64,000 nt of DNA from Deroplatys truncata (GCA_030765065.1 CM060990.1:674280118-674344117), one strand, 5' to 3'; shown: positions 46,317-59,535, numbered from the stretch's first letter. A program made the numbers and translations. Notes: generated from the sequence alone by a model not told the origin.

Positions 46317-47880
46317 TAGAAAAATGACTTTTCTATTGAGATTAATAAGATAGTCCAAGTATTGAAGAGCACTGGGATTATGGCATGATTGAGACTGAAC
46401 TCTGTATAATAAAGAGCTTTCGCATTTGAATGAAATGAGTGTGTTAAAATTTTGTTTGCTTCTGTTCAATGCTCTAGTGTTTGCTTAATGTAAAATCAAA
46501 TAATAATAATTCTCAATAAAGATATTTTCACCATTGACTTAAGTGTTTCTTTTGATTTGCCTTTCTAGCCTCTATCCCTATTCATAATAAAGCCTGATGT
46601 TTAGATTTTATCCTTTGTGTATTTTAGGTTTAATACATATATTTTGAGCATTTTAGCCTAATCTGATGGTTCTATAAACAAGAGAATGTATTTTTAATTA
46701 GGTCAGTCCAAGTCTTTGGAGTATGCTGATGGGTTTTATAAATAGTGACAGGTATTTTAGCTGTATTGTATAGGTCTCTAGGATACTCTTTTACAGTGAG
46801 GTGCAGTTATCTTCATGGTATTGTCAGTGAACTATTTATGTGCGAGGGTTTTAGAAATTACGCCATGTATTTCATGCTATCGTTAAGGGTCTTTTTTAGC
46901 ATTTTGACGTATTTTACAGTGTATTTAGATGCTCTTGACACTTTTATGTGTATTGTTTATGGTTCCGATCCTGAATGGCTTTTTAGAAGTGTAGCGTGTA
47001 TTTTTATGTCATTAGGGTCTTTTAGAATTACTGGGTTTTTAGATTATGTGGAGCCATTTTATGCTCTTTTAAGGTATTGTGACACTTCCAATTATATTTT
47101 TTCGAAGTTTTTCATATGCATATTTATGACTCTTTAAAGGTATTCCAGCCTATGGAATTAGATATGAGTACAGGCTTTAAGGACATCCCGATATACTTGA
47201 ATGGGAATTTTAGATGTTTCTTAAAGTACTAGCATTCATTTTCAGGATATTGATACATCTTTTTAAGATTTTCAGAACATTTTGAATATGCTTTATGATG
47301 TTTTTTTTAAAAGTATCTTTCAAAATACAGACGGAGGGATTGATGTATGTATTTCGAATATATTTTTCATCCTGTAACAGGCATTGTAGTGTATTTTTAG
47401 AAATGTTTGCTTGCATTTTAGCCCCTGGAATAGGAACTGTAGAGCATTTAGCTGGCGTTTATGAGCTATTAGACACAGGTTTTTTGGAAAATTATGATCG
47501 GTTTTATAAGTAGGAGCTGTTATGTTCATGATATTGCCTCAGATCTTTACAGTATTCTGATGGTTCTTTAGGCGCGCTGCAGCTATTTTCAAAGCTTCTG
47601 GTAAGAGAATTTGAGCCTCTTTCAGTGTATTTTAAGATGTGAGTGAGGTATTGTGACATGCGTTTAGGATGCTATTGTAATATGGAGAGTGGAATTTCAT
47701 TTGTAAGTCAGTGCATTAAAGCAAGTATTTATTCTAATTTCAAGAGTTAATGTATTTTCCACTGATTTTGATACTTTATGAGCATTTCTTATCCATTATT
47801 AGAATAAATATATATACTTGCAGTCCTTTTTTTCTAAATTTGTAAGCTTCTATATGTTAAGTACTTAACATGTGAGACCG
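46317..47880. other. Foreign segment in unit 5, T/G-rich part
   Basis: Unrelated to array B. From about 46700 the plus strand is T- and G-rich with recurring words such as gtattttag and ggtattgtgac, suggesting a very old tandem repeat. The 130-codon frame at 46745 is hydrophobic because of T-richness and I do not accept it as a gene. Polyadenylation-type AATAAA words lie at about 46410-46520. Confidence 0.45.
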
Positions 47881-48027
47881 ATAGGCACAATCCCTGAATT
47901 GGTTAGTTTTAGGTATTTTGGAGTAGTCTAACCTAGCCACAAGCGACCATCCTAAGCCAATCTATCCCTGCCTTACCTGCTCTGAAAGATCTTTTCATTA
48001 TCTATCTTGGCATCGTCCATCCTAGCC

Positions 48028-48440
48028 AAAACGTAACCAACGTAACCACTAAACGTAACCAATGTAACCACTAAACGTAACCAGTAAACGTAACCAACGT
48101 AACCAGTAAACGTAACCAACGTAACCAGTAAACGTAACCAACGTAACCAGTAAACGTAACCAATGTAACCAGTAAACGTAACCAACGTAACCAGTAAACG
48201 TAACCAACGTAACCACTAAACGTAACCAACGTAACCAGTAAACGTAACCAACGTAACCAGTAAACGTAACCAACGTAACCAGTAAACGTAACCAATGTAA
48301 CCAGTAAACGTAACCAACGTAACCAGTAAACGTAAACAACGTAACCAGTAAACATAACCAACGTAACCAGTAAACGTAACCAGTAAACGTAACCAATGTA
48401 ACCACTAAACGTAACCACTAACGTAAATAACTTAACCGTG
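48028..48440. repeat. 22-bp minisatellite
   Basis: About 18 tandem copies of a 22-bp unit close to aacgtaaccaacgtaaccagta, itself two related 11-bp halves. A few copies carry cactaaac or atgtaac variants. The minus-strand frames of about 115 codons across it are repeat artefacts. Confidence 0.9.
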
Positions 48441-49460
48441 AAACGCAGCCAACCATAACAATCATGACGAATCCATTCCTAAGACATTCTATGCTAGCCT
48501 GTTCTTCAAACTCGGACAATCGTGCGAGCCTAACTCTACCTGTTCCCAGACTATCCTAGCGTTATGTATTCTGCCCAGTAATTATCAAGCCTAATATGAT
48601 ACCATTTCTTATAATCTGACCAACAAGCCAGTCCTTAGCTAGCACTGAATATCCTAACCTATCCTAAGATAGTATAAGCAGGATTCACGTCCAGGCTGCT
48701 ATTAGCTAGCCTAGCTCGATGACGTGCATGTTAACGTGTCTCAATCATAGTCAGCAGCCCCCCCATCATCTATTCAAGCGATCATAACTTAAAGCTATAA
48801 ACTAGCCCGTCCTCTAATTATCTGTGACCCGTATCATAACCTCAACCAGTCTAACCTAAAGTGGCTTTACACAATATACGCTATCTTGCCTTTACCGCTC
48901 CTAGCCTAATCTAGGTGAAGTCTCTTATATGCTGAATAGAGAGCCTGTCCTAGCTTCATTGGATCCATGCATCACTTAAATGTTCTCGTAAATCGAGAAC
49001 TTTGAACACTTTAAAAGGAATTCGATACCGTTTGCAGCTTTATAAGTATTCTAAGATGTTGTAAGGACATTGAAACCATTTTATACACTGATAAAAGTTT
49101 TGTGCTACTCGCAACAATTCGGAATGTTTTACAGTGTTAGTGTATTTCTTCGTAATGAATGTGTGCCCTTCTACACACAAAAAAAAGAATCAGCATCAGC
49201 GAAACAATGAACACCACCTCTCATCACCGCCATCATTTCCAAAAGCCTTCCCGACAATATAACCATCCTCATCGCCTCCTATCACCACCATCACAAATAA
49301 TCCTTCACACTTACAAGTACATTAACTTATACGTCCATGACCATCGCGTGCCTCCATCAGCACCGTAACTCTATACATTCGCCACCGCCACCACATAACT
49401 CCATTAATACCATAGCTCCCTAATCCCGCAATTCCCGTCATCTTCAACGTTACATTAATC
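48441..49460. other. Foreign segment, C/A-rich part
   Basis: Frequent cctagcc, taacct and ctaagcc words up to about 48960, then a CAT/CAC-rich stretch at 49195-49460. No protein recognised. Confidence 0.45.
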
Positions 49461-49529
49461 AATACAATCATCTAAAGACAGAGCCTCTCATATATGAAGC
49501 TATATTATAACAGAGCCGCCCCATGCTTA

Positions 49530-49875
49530 TAGGTAAGAGCGTCTCTCTCTGTTGGTGCTTGGTATGTTCCTGTGTATATTGCCTGTACATGTATTCGAGT
49601 GTGCTCGAAGGTCTTCGCTCATTCCTGATGTTTGGAAGTATATGTGTGTGTATGTATATCTCTGAGTCTGCTTGTTTTGATTTGTGTGTGAGTATCTCTG
49701 AGTCTGCTTGTTTGTGAGTATTTATCTGCGTGAATGAGTCGGTATGCATGTGTATGTTCGGATATATTCGTAAGTCTTCGTACCTGGCAGTGTGTTTTGG
49801 GGAGGTGTTTGGCTGTGTGTATGTCTGTATGTGTGTGGATATGTCTGTATGTATGTATGTACATCAAGAAAGAGA
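49530..49875. repeat. T/G-rich low-complexity block
   Basis: Runs of tgtgtatg and gtctgtatg, with a direct repeat of ctctgagtctgcttgttt at about 49661 and 49696. Frames on both strands here come from the simple repeat. Confidence 0.7.
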
Positions 49876-51640
49876 GAAAGAACAAAGATAAAACTCGATC
49901 TGGATCTCGTATACCTGAGAACCCCCTCCAATATATCCACATAATGCTGTAGGATTATTATTATCCCGCGCGAGTATCACAGTTGTTTAGCAGTTAAACA
50001 CTTATGTTTTTACCATTCCGAGATACAAATCATAGGGACACTTGCCTAGTTATTCGGAACATTCCAATTAGTGCTGTAAAATTTAATGCACTTGTCAAGC
50101 ATGTCTAAGTGCCATAGCTCAGAAGTGTTTTAAACATTAAAGTTTGACCATGTCTGGAGTTGAAGTGGAGACCGTTGATATACCTCCCAGTAAGTAGATA
50201 ATAATACCAGCGCAGGCGCTGAACTGGTTTTTCTTCTTCACTGGCGTCTTGTCTGGAAATAATCATTTAGGCATGTAAACTTGATGAATGAAGAAAAGGA
50301 TAATTTCCCTATATTCTATACTCCATTTTCTGGCATATTACCGCTTTTCAATTTTTTTTTTCAGTTGTTGACATTCGAGGTTAAGCTTTAAGTATGTTAA
50401 GCTTTTTGTATGTCGTAAGAGTATTTTTTATATATTATGCAAGCTATTTTATAGCAGATTACAGAGTTTCAACGAAAAATTCAGAGTTAAGTTAATTTTT
50501 GTTAAATAGTATGTTAATGAAGTATTTTCAAACATTAATTGTTTTATTTAATTATAAAATTAGCTAATAGAAGCCCTGTCTTATGGTTGCTTGAGTTAAA
50601 ATAGTTTGCAGTTGAAAGTAGCTAAAGTCCCCAAATAACTACTACTATTTGCGCTTGCTTTCTCATTTTCTAGTCTACTTTTGTCTTTCTCTTCTAGTTT
50701 TGTCGTAATCCGTTTACGTGGAAAAATGGAACTTGATTTTAACGTATATATTCCTTTTCAATCGTACTTTAGCGTTCTGAAAACTGAATATTTGTTTCAA
50801 GCTTTAGTTCAGTATGAAATCGAACGCTGAATCATCTTTACGTAATATATTTTTTATGTACTCTTGTTGAAATAGTGCAGGAAATGATCAATCCACTAAT
50901 GCCTTTGAACCTACATTAGAATGAAGGTATCATTTAGATATTTCTTTCTAAAAAAGCATACACGTGTTCCGGAAATGACTTAAGTTATTCTGTAAAAGAT
51001 GGTCTGCCTTTTGGTGTACTGTTAATTAAATAACAAATGCATTGTTCAATTACTGTTTATTGTATGAATCATACACCTCGTGGGAAAAGATACAAGACAT
51101 CTTTCCCGTTGTTATAACTAAGTATTTTAAATTTCTCTACTATGAAGAGTAAGTAAGGGAAGTATTGTATTCCACCCGAAAATTCGATAACGAGACTTCA
51201 CCGGATATTTATGTTTTGAGGCCCCCTGTTTTATTGAGAAATATTTTCGAGATATTGCTTGTTATTCCCTTAAATTCCCCCATAATTATATTTTTTCTCG
51301 AATTCGTTATTCATTTTTTTATGTCTTAGGCATGTAAAGAGAATGGAATGCGTCACATGGCAACCGCTCTTAAAATATTTGACTAATGCTTAAAGCCTAC
51401 CGTATTCCTATTGCAGTTAGTAAAATCAAGCAGAATAAGCATTTGTAAGAAAAAGTTTGTACAAGAGTAGAGAAAGTCATGTGAGTGTAACATATGAGAA
51501 TTTTTTTTAAATGCGATTCGTTTTTATTTCACTGTACATACAGCTTGTAACACTGTAATTAGCTATCTCTATAAAGAAACTTTTTTTTCCTTATAAATTA
51601 ATGTGTGTTTGAATCTCATGTAGTTTTAATGAAAAAATCA
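49876..51640. other. AT-rich single-copy DNA inside the foreign segment
   Basis: A weak tRNA/SINE-like trace lies near 49985-50035 (agcagttaaacactt). Otherwise nothing recognised. Confidence 0.4.
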
Positions 51641-51975
51641 ATAGCGGATCGGATTCTGCCGGCATCTATAGTGCCAGATATGAATTACAAATGTTAGTTC
51701 TGTAACCTTCTGGCATCTGGCGTAGATAAAGCGAACTTTTACAAGGGCGCGATAGCATAGATACCAGTCTTATATATGACAGGGAAGCTGGCGGAGAAAA
51801 ATCAATACCGTGAATAGATGCTCCCTTATTCGAAGGGTGAGTCAATAGCCTTAATTGACCGGGCATTCCAGACAGAGGGGACGCGACAGAATACTCAAAC
51901 AATCGTCTTTTAAACTGACGTGTAGGGAGACCTCGCTGTATACATACACGGTGTTAAGTAGCATGTTATTCATGT
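51641..51975 (-). other. CpG-richer block with TATA-like box, possible solo LTR
   Basis: Minus strand contains catatataagac near 51775 followed by CpG-rich sequence. The GC-rich island in AT-rich DNA and the TATA box resemble a retrotransposon LTR. No paired copy or target duplication found. Confidence 0.25.
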
Positions 51976-52319
51976 CGTAGAAAGCAACAAGTACCTGTAG
52001 GATGGTGAAAATTAAACCTTTCGATTTTTTTAAACATTTACAGTTGTTAGGAGCGTTCGCCACAAAAATTGAAACTTGTATTTTTTTTTATTTGATGTAT
52101 ATGATTAGAATTAACGCTGTGTACTTTATAGTGGGTGAATCATGTCTCATAGCTGACTGGAAATGCATACATTATTTTGATTACCTCCCTCACCCAAATC
52201 CGAGGAGGAGGGTGCCTTTAAATGCTTCAAATAAATGTCAACACGTGGCCGGGAATGACAAACTGTCAACTCGCCAGTATCCTTGTTTTGATGGTGAACT
52301 CTCATCCACTTTAGGTCTG

Positions 52320-52722
52320 GTCTTGCACGAAAGACCAATTGAAACAATTAAAGACCCTTCCAATACCAAAGATCACGTGACCTGTGCTAGAAGACTCATG
52401 CTACTTGGGTCGGCTTTGCCTGAAAGACCAATTGAAACAATTAAGACCCTTCCAATACCAAAGATCACGTGACCTGTGCTAGAAGACTCATGCTACTTGG
52501 GTCGGCTTTGCCTGAAAGACCAATTGAAACAATTAAAGACCCTTCCAATACCAAAGATCACGTGACCTGTGCTAGAAGACTCATGCTACTTGGGTCGGCT
52601 TTGCCTGAAAGACCAATTGAAACAATTAAAGACCCTTCCAATACCAAAGATCACGTGGCCTGTGCTAGAAGACTCATGCTACTTGGGTCGGCTTTGCCTG
52701 AAAGACCAATTAAATCCAATTA
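52320..52722. repeat. 93-bp tandem repeat, about 4.3 copies
   Basis: Copies start near 52328, 52421, 52513, 52606 and 52699 (93, 92, 93 and 93 bp). Each contains gatcacgtgacctgtgctag. Because 93 is a multiple of 3, the plus frame (ALPERPIETIK...) stays open except for a one-base loss in the second copy. No protein family recognised. Confidence 0.9.
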
Positions 52723-52795
52723 AAATCATTTAAACCCAATTAAAGACATGTTACTTGTGTCGTTGTTGTGTTAGAACCCCCAAATACAAGCTACT

Positions 52796-53160
52796 GAGGA
52801 CCAACAAATATTCCTTCGTTTAGTTTAGGTTCACTGATTTTGGGAATTGTTTTAGGAAGCGAAATGCACTGAATCACAAAATTGCTTTCACAAAATACTT
52901 AATCAAGCCTAGTTTAATATGCAGTGGAGACAAAAAACAATCTTTCAGAACTTATAAGTTGGTGGAGAACATTTTCTTGTCCTGGAATAAGTGTTTTTCT
53001 CTTTGGCCAAATCCTTTTTAATTAATGATTACTTTCATATCTGTTATTTTACTTACACAAGAAGTAACAAAATTTACCATATCCGAGCAGCACGAAGACA
53101 GTTATTACTTTCAAATCATTTCATACTTGATAGTGGATAGCAATAGCTACATATTCTCAT
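52796..53160 (-). pseudogene. C-terminal VSDEHG-family part, unit 5, truncated
   Basis: Keeps only the upstream blocks (equivalent of HAVGVKYIY through the EGIFVGP region). The VSDEHG block is lost at the junction with the foreign segment. Confidence 0.6.
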
Positions 53161-53169
53161 AAATGTACT

Positions 53170-53365
53170 TCACACCAACTGCATGGGCGGAAGTCATTGT
53201 TTTGGGTGCTCTGGGATCGTGGGACCCGAAAAACGAGACAATAGTGAAGAAGATGTGTGCTCGCGTAGGTACCTGGGCCAGTTCAAAAAACTATGTGTGT
53301 CAGACTGCATCCGCTGGTTAAGGGACATATACGTCGAGCACTTAACAGGCAAGCGACACGTGTAA
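53170..53365 (+). pseudogene. LINE C-terminal tail, unit 5
   Basis: Same structure as unit 2 (RWLRDIYVEHLTGKRHV then stop). Confidence 0.5.
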
Positions 53366-53437
53366 GTGAAATAAGGAGTGAAACGTGAAAGTGCTAAGTA
53401 TGTGACTTAACGACCATCGGCGATGAGCATAAAAACT

Positions 53438-53545
53438 TAAGAACTCAAGCCAAGTCTGGTAGGAAGTGTACCTAATGTATACCTATATATATATATATAG
53501 GTATACATTAGGTACACTTCCTACCAGACTTGGCTTGAGTTCTTA
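53438..53545. repeat. Perfect 108-bp palindrome, unit 5
   Basis: Arms of 54 bp (taagaactcaagccaagtct... and its exact complement) centred in a TA run. The left arm is normal unit sequence; the right arm is an inverted copy of it absent from units 1-4. Confidence 0.95.
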
Positions 53546-53581
<36 letters not shown>

Positions 53582-53584
<3 letters not shown>

Positions 53585-54713
53585 GAATGATCCCCATATT
53601 GAACCACTTACGCCTAAATAGTAAATAATAATTATAATTTCAAAATCAAAATTTTTAGGTACACAAGCGTTAAAGTGACAAATACTTGCGCTATCAATAT
53701 CCTCAACACAATTTAAAATTAATACAATTATCAATTAAATAACATTTAAAAATTAAGATGATGTAAATCGATTCAAATTAGGAACGTGATCTCTAAATTG
53801 AACCACGCGTGTCTTAAAATGAACCACATAATTTTAAGTTTAAAAGTATTTTTATTAATACAAAATACACATATTTTATTGTACATTCAAAACAAATGTG
53901 CTATCAGCAATAAAATTAGTGTCCACAATTGTGGTAAGAATAGCAATTTCCTTGAACATTTTGAATTTTTATATAATGACAATCACTTGGTTTTTGGAAT
54001 AGGTATTATTTGCAAATATGGTTTTTACTAATTTTTAATCTCATACAAAAGAGTCCAATTATACACAGTCTTCACGATAAAACACTTTCTTCTTAGCACT
54101 AAATTTGCGCACTTTTGGTGAAGCCATATCCTACCACTCATACACTGGATCATGTCCATAATTTCAGACAATTTACATTCACATATTCATGTTAGCTACC
54201 TTTAACATGATTTTTTTTAACTTAACATATTATATCGATATTTATTCACAAGATATACTATTTGCAGTTGTACAACCCTAGAACTTCGAAAGGTTTCCTA
54301 AATTGGACCAGTTCAATATAGGGTTCAAACAGTGGTTCAATTTACGTGCCACGTCATTTTGGAAACTTTAGTATTTATCTGACTAGGAGAGACGCTGCTT
54401 TAAAAAACGTATGCATGAATATTCTTGCTAAATAAACACTTTATAACATGCTATATATATAGCTCATCTCAAACTTGCCTAATTGGTCGTATAAGCTTAG
54501 CTAGATGACTCAAATATTACTTCTGAAGCACCAAAAACACACAGCACTTCATACAATTGAAACCACAGCTCAGAATACAAAGTCAACAACTCCAAGCATT
54601 CATAGCTGTACACACCACGCTTCTGCTAGGATTATGGGGACATCTGTCGAATAGTTTAGAAAATATCGGGGCCGTTCAATTTAAGAGGCGTTTCAAATTA
54701 GGGACCTTTCCCC
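53582..54713 (-). mobile_element. pogo-like element M6
   Basis: About 1132 bp; left end altered to GGGGAATGATCCCC, right end ACCTTTCCCC. Preceded by (TA)n and the palindrome. Confidence 0.8.
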
Positions 54714-54819
54714 TATATATAAAATTATATATTAGATATATATATATATATATTAAGAATGCAGAAAAATTGTTGTACCTATGCTTGAATTCAACTATGT
54801 AAACCTATGTTACTGAAAC

Positions 54820-55280
54820 TCTATCGATAAAAAAAATGTAAGCAAGAACATTTGTTAATAAAAAAATATTTGTTTACATTATTTTACAGCACTCCTTTCA
54901 AACTTGTTTTTGACGAGTCTGCGAAAAACGCCAATCCTCGGGTTCATGCTCAACACCACTGACTTCAACATATTCTTAACAACATTTCAGAGAACTTGCT
55001 CCACCTTTTTAGATAACAAACGCTCAACTTGCTTTTGAGTTTGCCAGAAGAAACTAACTTTGGTATCACCCTGCAGCAGTTCCCAGCTGCGAGTAATTCA
55101 GCCTTGCTTTTCCTTAAACAAACACCCCGAAACAACTCATTAAGATCCTCCTTGGTTAGAAAGTAAGGTTCATTCTGTAATTCATTCTGAACTTCAGGAT
55201 CACTTTGGTATACTTCAGTGAGTGTTATGCGTTTAGTAGAGAAAGTCAGGCCCTTGAAGCTCCTGTCGAATTTATGAATC
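54820..55280 (-). pseudogene. N-terminal part of the VSDEHG-family pseudogene, unit 6
   Basis: Same blocks as in the other units. Confidence 0.6.
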
Positions 55281-56210
55281 TAAACATGGATATTTAGTAG
55301 TGTGTCTGGACTTTGAACTTATTCCAGATGTATTTTTCTAGCAGAAACAACAGTCTGTCAAATGATCCCTAGGTTCCTATCATAGGGACTGCAAAAGGGA
55401 TCAGATGGGATCCTTTTAACCAGCCAGTTAAGCGTTGCACATTTGGCACTGCAGATTTCCAGGGCCCACGTCTTGTTTTGGTCTATTTATTGTCACTTTC
55501 AAAAAAAGTTTCTCATTCGCCAAACACTCTACCCTATTCCTTTGATAATGCACTATTAGGTACGGTATCACTCACTTCTGTCAGAATTTAACTGATAATG
55601 GAAGTTAAAAGTCAACTGTTGCATAACCGTTCCCAGAAAATAATTTCGGAGAGAGGAATTCCATAACTATGTTTAAACTTAACAGTACCTACACAGTTAT
55701 CATACATTTACTCTGTAGTATATAGACGTTATGTGGACATGATAGTTGCTTGAAGACATTACATAGACAGGTAAAACTCACCTATAGCACAAAACGCCGA
55801 AAATGCTTCGAAAACTGCTACATATGTCCACCTGAACCATGTAAGGCGACAATATTGAGTTTCCTTTTGCTTGTAAATGTGCTAATAAAAGGAGATCTAC
55901 TGTTATGAAACTGAATTTCTGAATATTTATTTGATATGAATTTAAATCAATTGAACTCAGAAGTTTCGGGGGAGGGGGGTTTGAACTTAAATACGACCCT
56001 CAGCTGTTGGCACAATCACCAAGATTATAAGTCAATTGTTAACACAATGGAATGAAATATAACGTAAAATACTCCATCTAATCCACCTTCTTGATACTGC
56101 AAACACTAATGGTGGGCAATTAAACACTTCTGACTACATATTTGGAATAAGCAGTTGTAAATACATAAGAAACAGCTGCAATTGTTTATTTAGCAAAACC
56201 ATTGTTAGCC

Positions 56211-56403
56211 AGTTTTAAAGCCAATATTTGTCTAGATACAAAATACCTAGGAATTATCTTAGGTTTGATGTCATCATGAGACAACCATTTACTTTCCTGT
56301 GTACCTACTCGGCATACCAGAGGAGTGTATCAGCTGATATGCTTAAAGCAAGTTTTACCAATTACATGCTTTGTATTTTTGCATGGTATAATTGTTGTCT
56401 GTA
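56211..56403 (+). pseudogene. LINE reverse-transcriptase fragment, unit 6
   Basis: Counterpart of 21199-21395. Confidence 0.4.
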
Positions 56404-56831
56404 AACATGAAAATTCAAAGACAGACAACAAGAAGCTTAACTAGCGTTATTGACTCACTTTAAGCCTATTTTAAAGATGTTTTTAAAATGACCGTTGGAA
56501 ATACAACCATACGATTATTTGAGTCCTTATTGTTTATAAAACTATTTCTGTATATCCTAAGACAGGTTTTTCTAAATACATTAGCAGTAATTTTTTTAAT
56601 TTTCTTACAGAAAGTATGAGACTCTAAATACATTCATTTTAAAAGAAAAATAAAATGCTGGTTAGTTGATAATCCTATGATTACGTACTTAGCTATAATT
56701 TTAATCTTCCTTGGACAGGTTTTATTTAAATATTTATTGCTTTATTGGGATTATTGGCTTATGCTGTTTTAAAATTAAATTAAACCCTATGTAAACACAA
56801 GCACCAGCTTGTACCTCGAGCAGCTTTACTA

Positions 56832-57068
56832 TTGGTTCTCCTCAGGTTTCAGATTATAGGTTGGGAACACGAAACCTCTTTTGTGGTCCCCGAAGCTGCC
56901 TGGAGCGTGGAAGGGATGATGATGATTACAGGTTTTGAATGGCTTTGTCGGCAGAAGCACACCTCTATACTGTTTGCTACGAGAATAGCTGGCTTACCTG
57001 TTCATCATGCAACAACGCTATTGGTTAGATACAGTTTAGGTGGCTGGATGGTCCAACGCATCATTTAA
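56832..57068 (+). other. Conserved 78-codon frame, unit 6
   Basis: Open; identical in translation to the unit 7 copy at 62840-63076. Confidence 0.25.
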
Positions 57069-57929
57069 GTACATTTCTCTTTGTTGTGAAGTAAGCCAAG
57101 AATACGGGATTAGTGCGGCCTAGTAAGATACTAGTGTCACTTAATTTAAATGGGTAGAGATAGATGTATAAGTAGTTTTAACCACTTTTCAGAGAAATAA
57201 AACATTAATTGATTTAAAAGATTAGTAATAATAATGATGATGATAATAATAATAATAATAGTCTCATGCGTAATGAGTCAGACGTTTAAAGGTTATATGT
57301 TTTGACCTACATATCCGCAGCTGTGCTTTATTTACTAATGGCTGGGGAGGTGGCTTTCTGAAGAAAATGTTCCAAGTTTGAATTCCGCTCACGTCTACAG
57401 AGCTTTATATCCCGAATGTGATCAAAAGTGTCCGGACAGCCCCCACAAACATACGTTTTTCATCTTAGGCGCATTGTGCTGCCACCTACTGCCTGGTACT
57501 CATTATCCGCGTCATTTAATTCTATTAATGCATTTTATTTTAAATGCAAATATTTAAAAAAATGTTTTTATTGAAAATGAAATTTTTCGAAATACCTCAT
57601 AATCAATTGAAAAAGCCACATCCTTACAATTTATAAACAACATTTCGTTAATTTATTTTAAGGCGTTGCTGAGATGTATTATTTTTAGTTAAACGGTGGG
57701 TTTATGGAAAAAATATTTTTGTTAATATTTCACACGCCAGTTAAAAAAATAAACTTGGGAGAAATGTGAAACTTAGCAGTTTTACTTAACTAGTTCTACT
57801 CACAAATCTAAAAAAAAACACCCGAGCGTTGAGGGCGCTGATGATATTTGACACGTAGTGACCCTATTATGAAATCTTAGCTAAAGTTACGTTTAGTTAT
57901 GCAAAATGGATGTAAAATAGATTTTAGAC

Positions 57930-59140
57930 ATTATTTCGCTTGAGAAACGTCTGTCTTCAGTGTCTAACAGTATTTTCCAATATATTTGGTCACCGTTTTC
58001 TCTGGTAGCGGCATTTCATTTGTGCGATGTCTTGGTGGAAACGCTTCCCGTGTTCGTCACTCACAGTCCCTAGGTTTTCAGTGAAGAAATCGAGAATTGA
58101 ATCCAGAAACTGTACCTATTTTTAAATATACAGATTTTGACGTAAGCCCGGTGATGACGCCATTAGCGCCCTCACCATACGTCGCGTAGTGGTCGGCGAA
58201 CGTAGCGTGGCAGAGGAGGTACGGCTGTCCATTGTCGTCCATGGCTTACGTCGAAATTGCAAATTAATACTAAACGAATTTAAAGAACCGACCAGCAAAG
58301 GTCCCTACTAGGCACATGGTTGGCCAAGAGGGAGCTGTCAAAAATCTCTGTTTAAATACCCAACTAAATGCTTATTAGTGCCTAGCTAGTAACTGACGTA
58401 AGCGTTTACATAACTCACCCACGTGTCGCACAAGAAGTGATTTTTCAACCTAAACCGCGTGTCGCCTAATCTCTGCTTACTTCAACATCCGGGAAATGAT
58501 ACACAAGAAATGAAAAGCCAAGTTACTTAAACTAAGTTTGTCCTGAATATCTCGAGCTGTATAAAATCATATTTATCAAAATCTTAAAATAAGTGTTACA
58601 CCCCATTACCTTTTAGTTCTCAGTCATCTCAGTGATAAGTTCTCTGTAATTCTCAGACCTAAAGGTGGCTAGAATGTTCGTCACAGCCTTATTCAAAGGC
58701 AGCCATGCAGCCGCTTCTTAAAGATTTAACTGGTTTTAAATTTGCCTATCTTTCATCAGTTTCTTTATCTGAGGACCAACAAATATTCCTTCGTTTAGTT
58801 TAGGTTCACTGATTTTGGGAACTTTTATTAGGCAGCGAAATGCACTGAATCACAAAATTGCTTTCACAAAATACTTAATCAAGCCTAGTTTAATATGCAG
58901 TGGAGGCAAAAAACAATCTTTCAGAACTTATAAGTTGGTGGAGAACATTTTCTTGTCCTGGAATAAGTGTTTTTCTCATTGGTCAAATCCTTTTTAATTA
59001 ATGATTACTTTCATATCTGTTATTTTACTTACACAAGAAGTAACAAAATTTACCATATCCGAGCCGCACGAAGACAGTTATTACTTTCAAATCATTTCAT
59101 ACTTGATAGTGGATAGCAATAGCTACATATTCTCATAAAT
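57930..59140 (-). pseudogene. C-terminal part of the VSDEHG-family pseudogene, unit 6
   Basis: All blocks present. The CpG-rich 114-bp piece at 58139-58252 here has perfect 10-bp inverted ends (gacgtaagcc/ggcttacgtc). Confidence 0.65.
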
Positions 59141-59144
59141 GTAC

Positions 59145-59341
59145 TTCACACCAACTGCATGGGAGGAAGTCATTGTTTTGGGTGCTCTGGGATCGTGGGA
59201 CCCGAAAAACGAGACAATAGTGAAGAAGATGTGTGCTCGCGTAGGTACCTGGGCCAGTTCAAAAAACTATGTGTGTCAGACTGCATCCGCTGGTTAAGGG
59301 ACATATACGTCGAGCACTTAACAGGCAAGCGACACGTGTAA
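59145..59341 (+). pseudogene. LINE C-terminal tail, unit 6
   Basis: Same as unit 5. Confidence 0.5.
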
Positions 59342-59413
59342 GTGAAATAAGGAGTGAAACGTGAAAGTGCTAAGTATGTGACTTAACGACCATCGGCGAT
59401 GAGCATAAAAACT

Positions 59414-59457
59414 TAAGAACTCAAGCCAAGTCTGGTAGGAAGTGTACCTAATGTATA

Positions 59458-59495
<38 letters not shown>

Positions 59496-59535
59496 TATAC
59501 ATTAGGTACACTTCCTACCAGACTTGGCTTGAGTT

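Larger units (their letters stand above)
42989..54713. repeat. Array-B unit 5, split by 6.5 kb of unrelated DNA
   Basis: Unit sequence at 42989-46316 and 52796-54713. The intervening 6479 bp replace about 780 bp of the normal unit (matching 22980-23758). Confidence 0.85.

Noticed and set aside
46745..47137. 130-codon hydrophobic frame
   Set aside because: Phe/Leu/Tyr richness follows from T-rich low-complexity DNA; no family resemblance and no membrane-protein pattern beyond composition.
47973..48418. Minus-strand frames of 70-118 codons with GYVGYVYWLRWLRL repeats
   Set aside because: Pure products of the 22-bp minisatellite; 22 is not a multiple of 3 and all three frames are open.
48028..48440. 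CRISPR-like array
   Set aside because: No spacers; repeats are contiguous and the context is eukaryotic.
49468..49952. Overlapping frames on both strands in the TG-rich block
   Set aside because: Simple-sequence artefacts.
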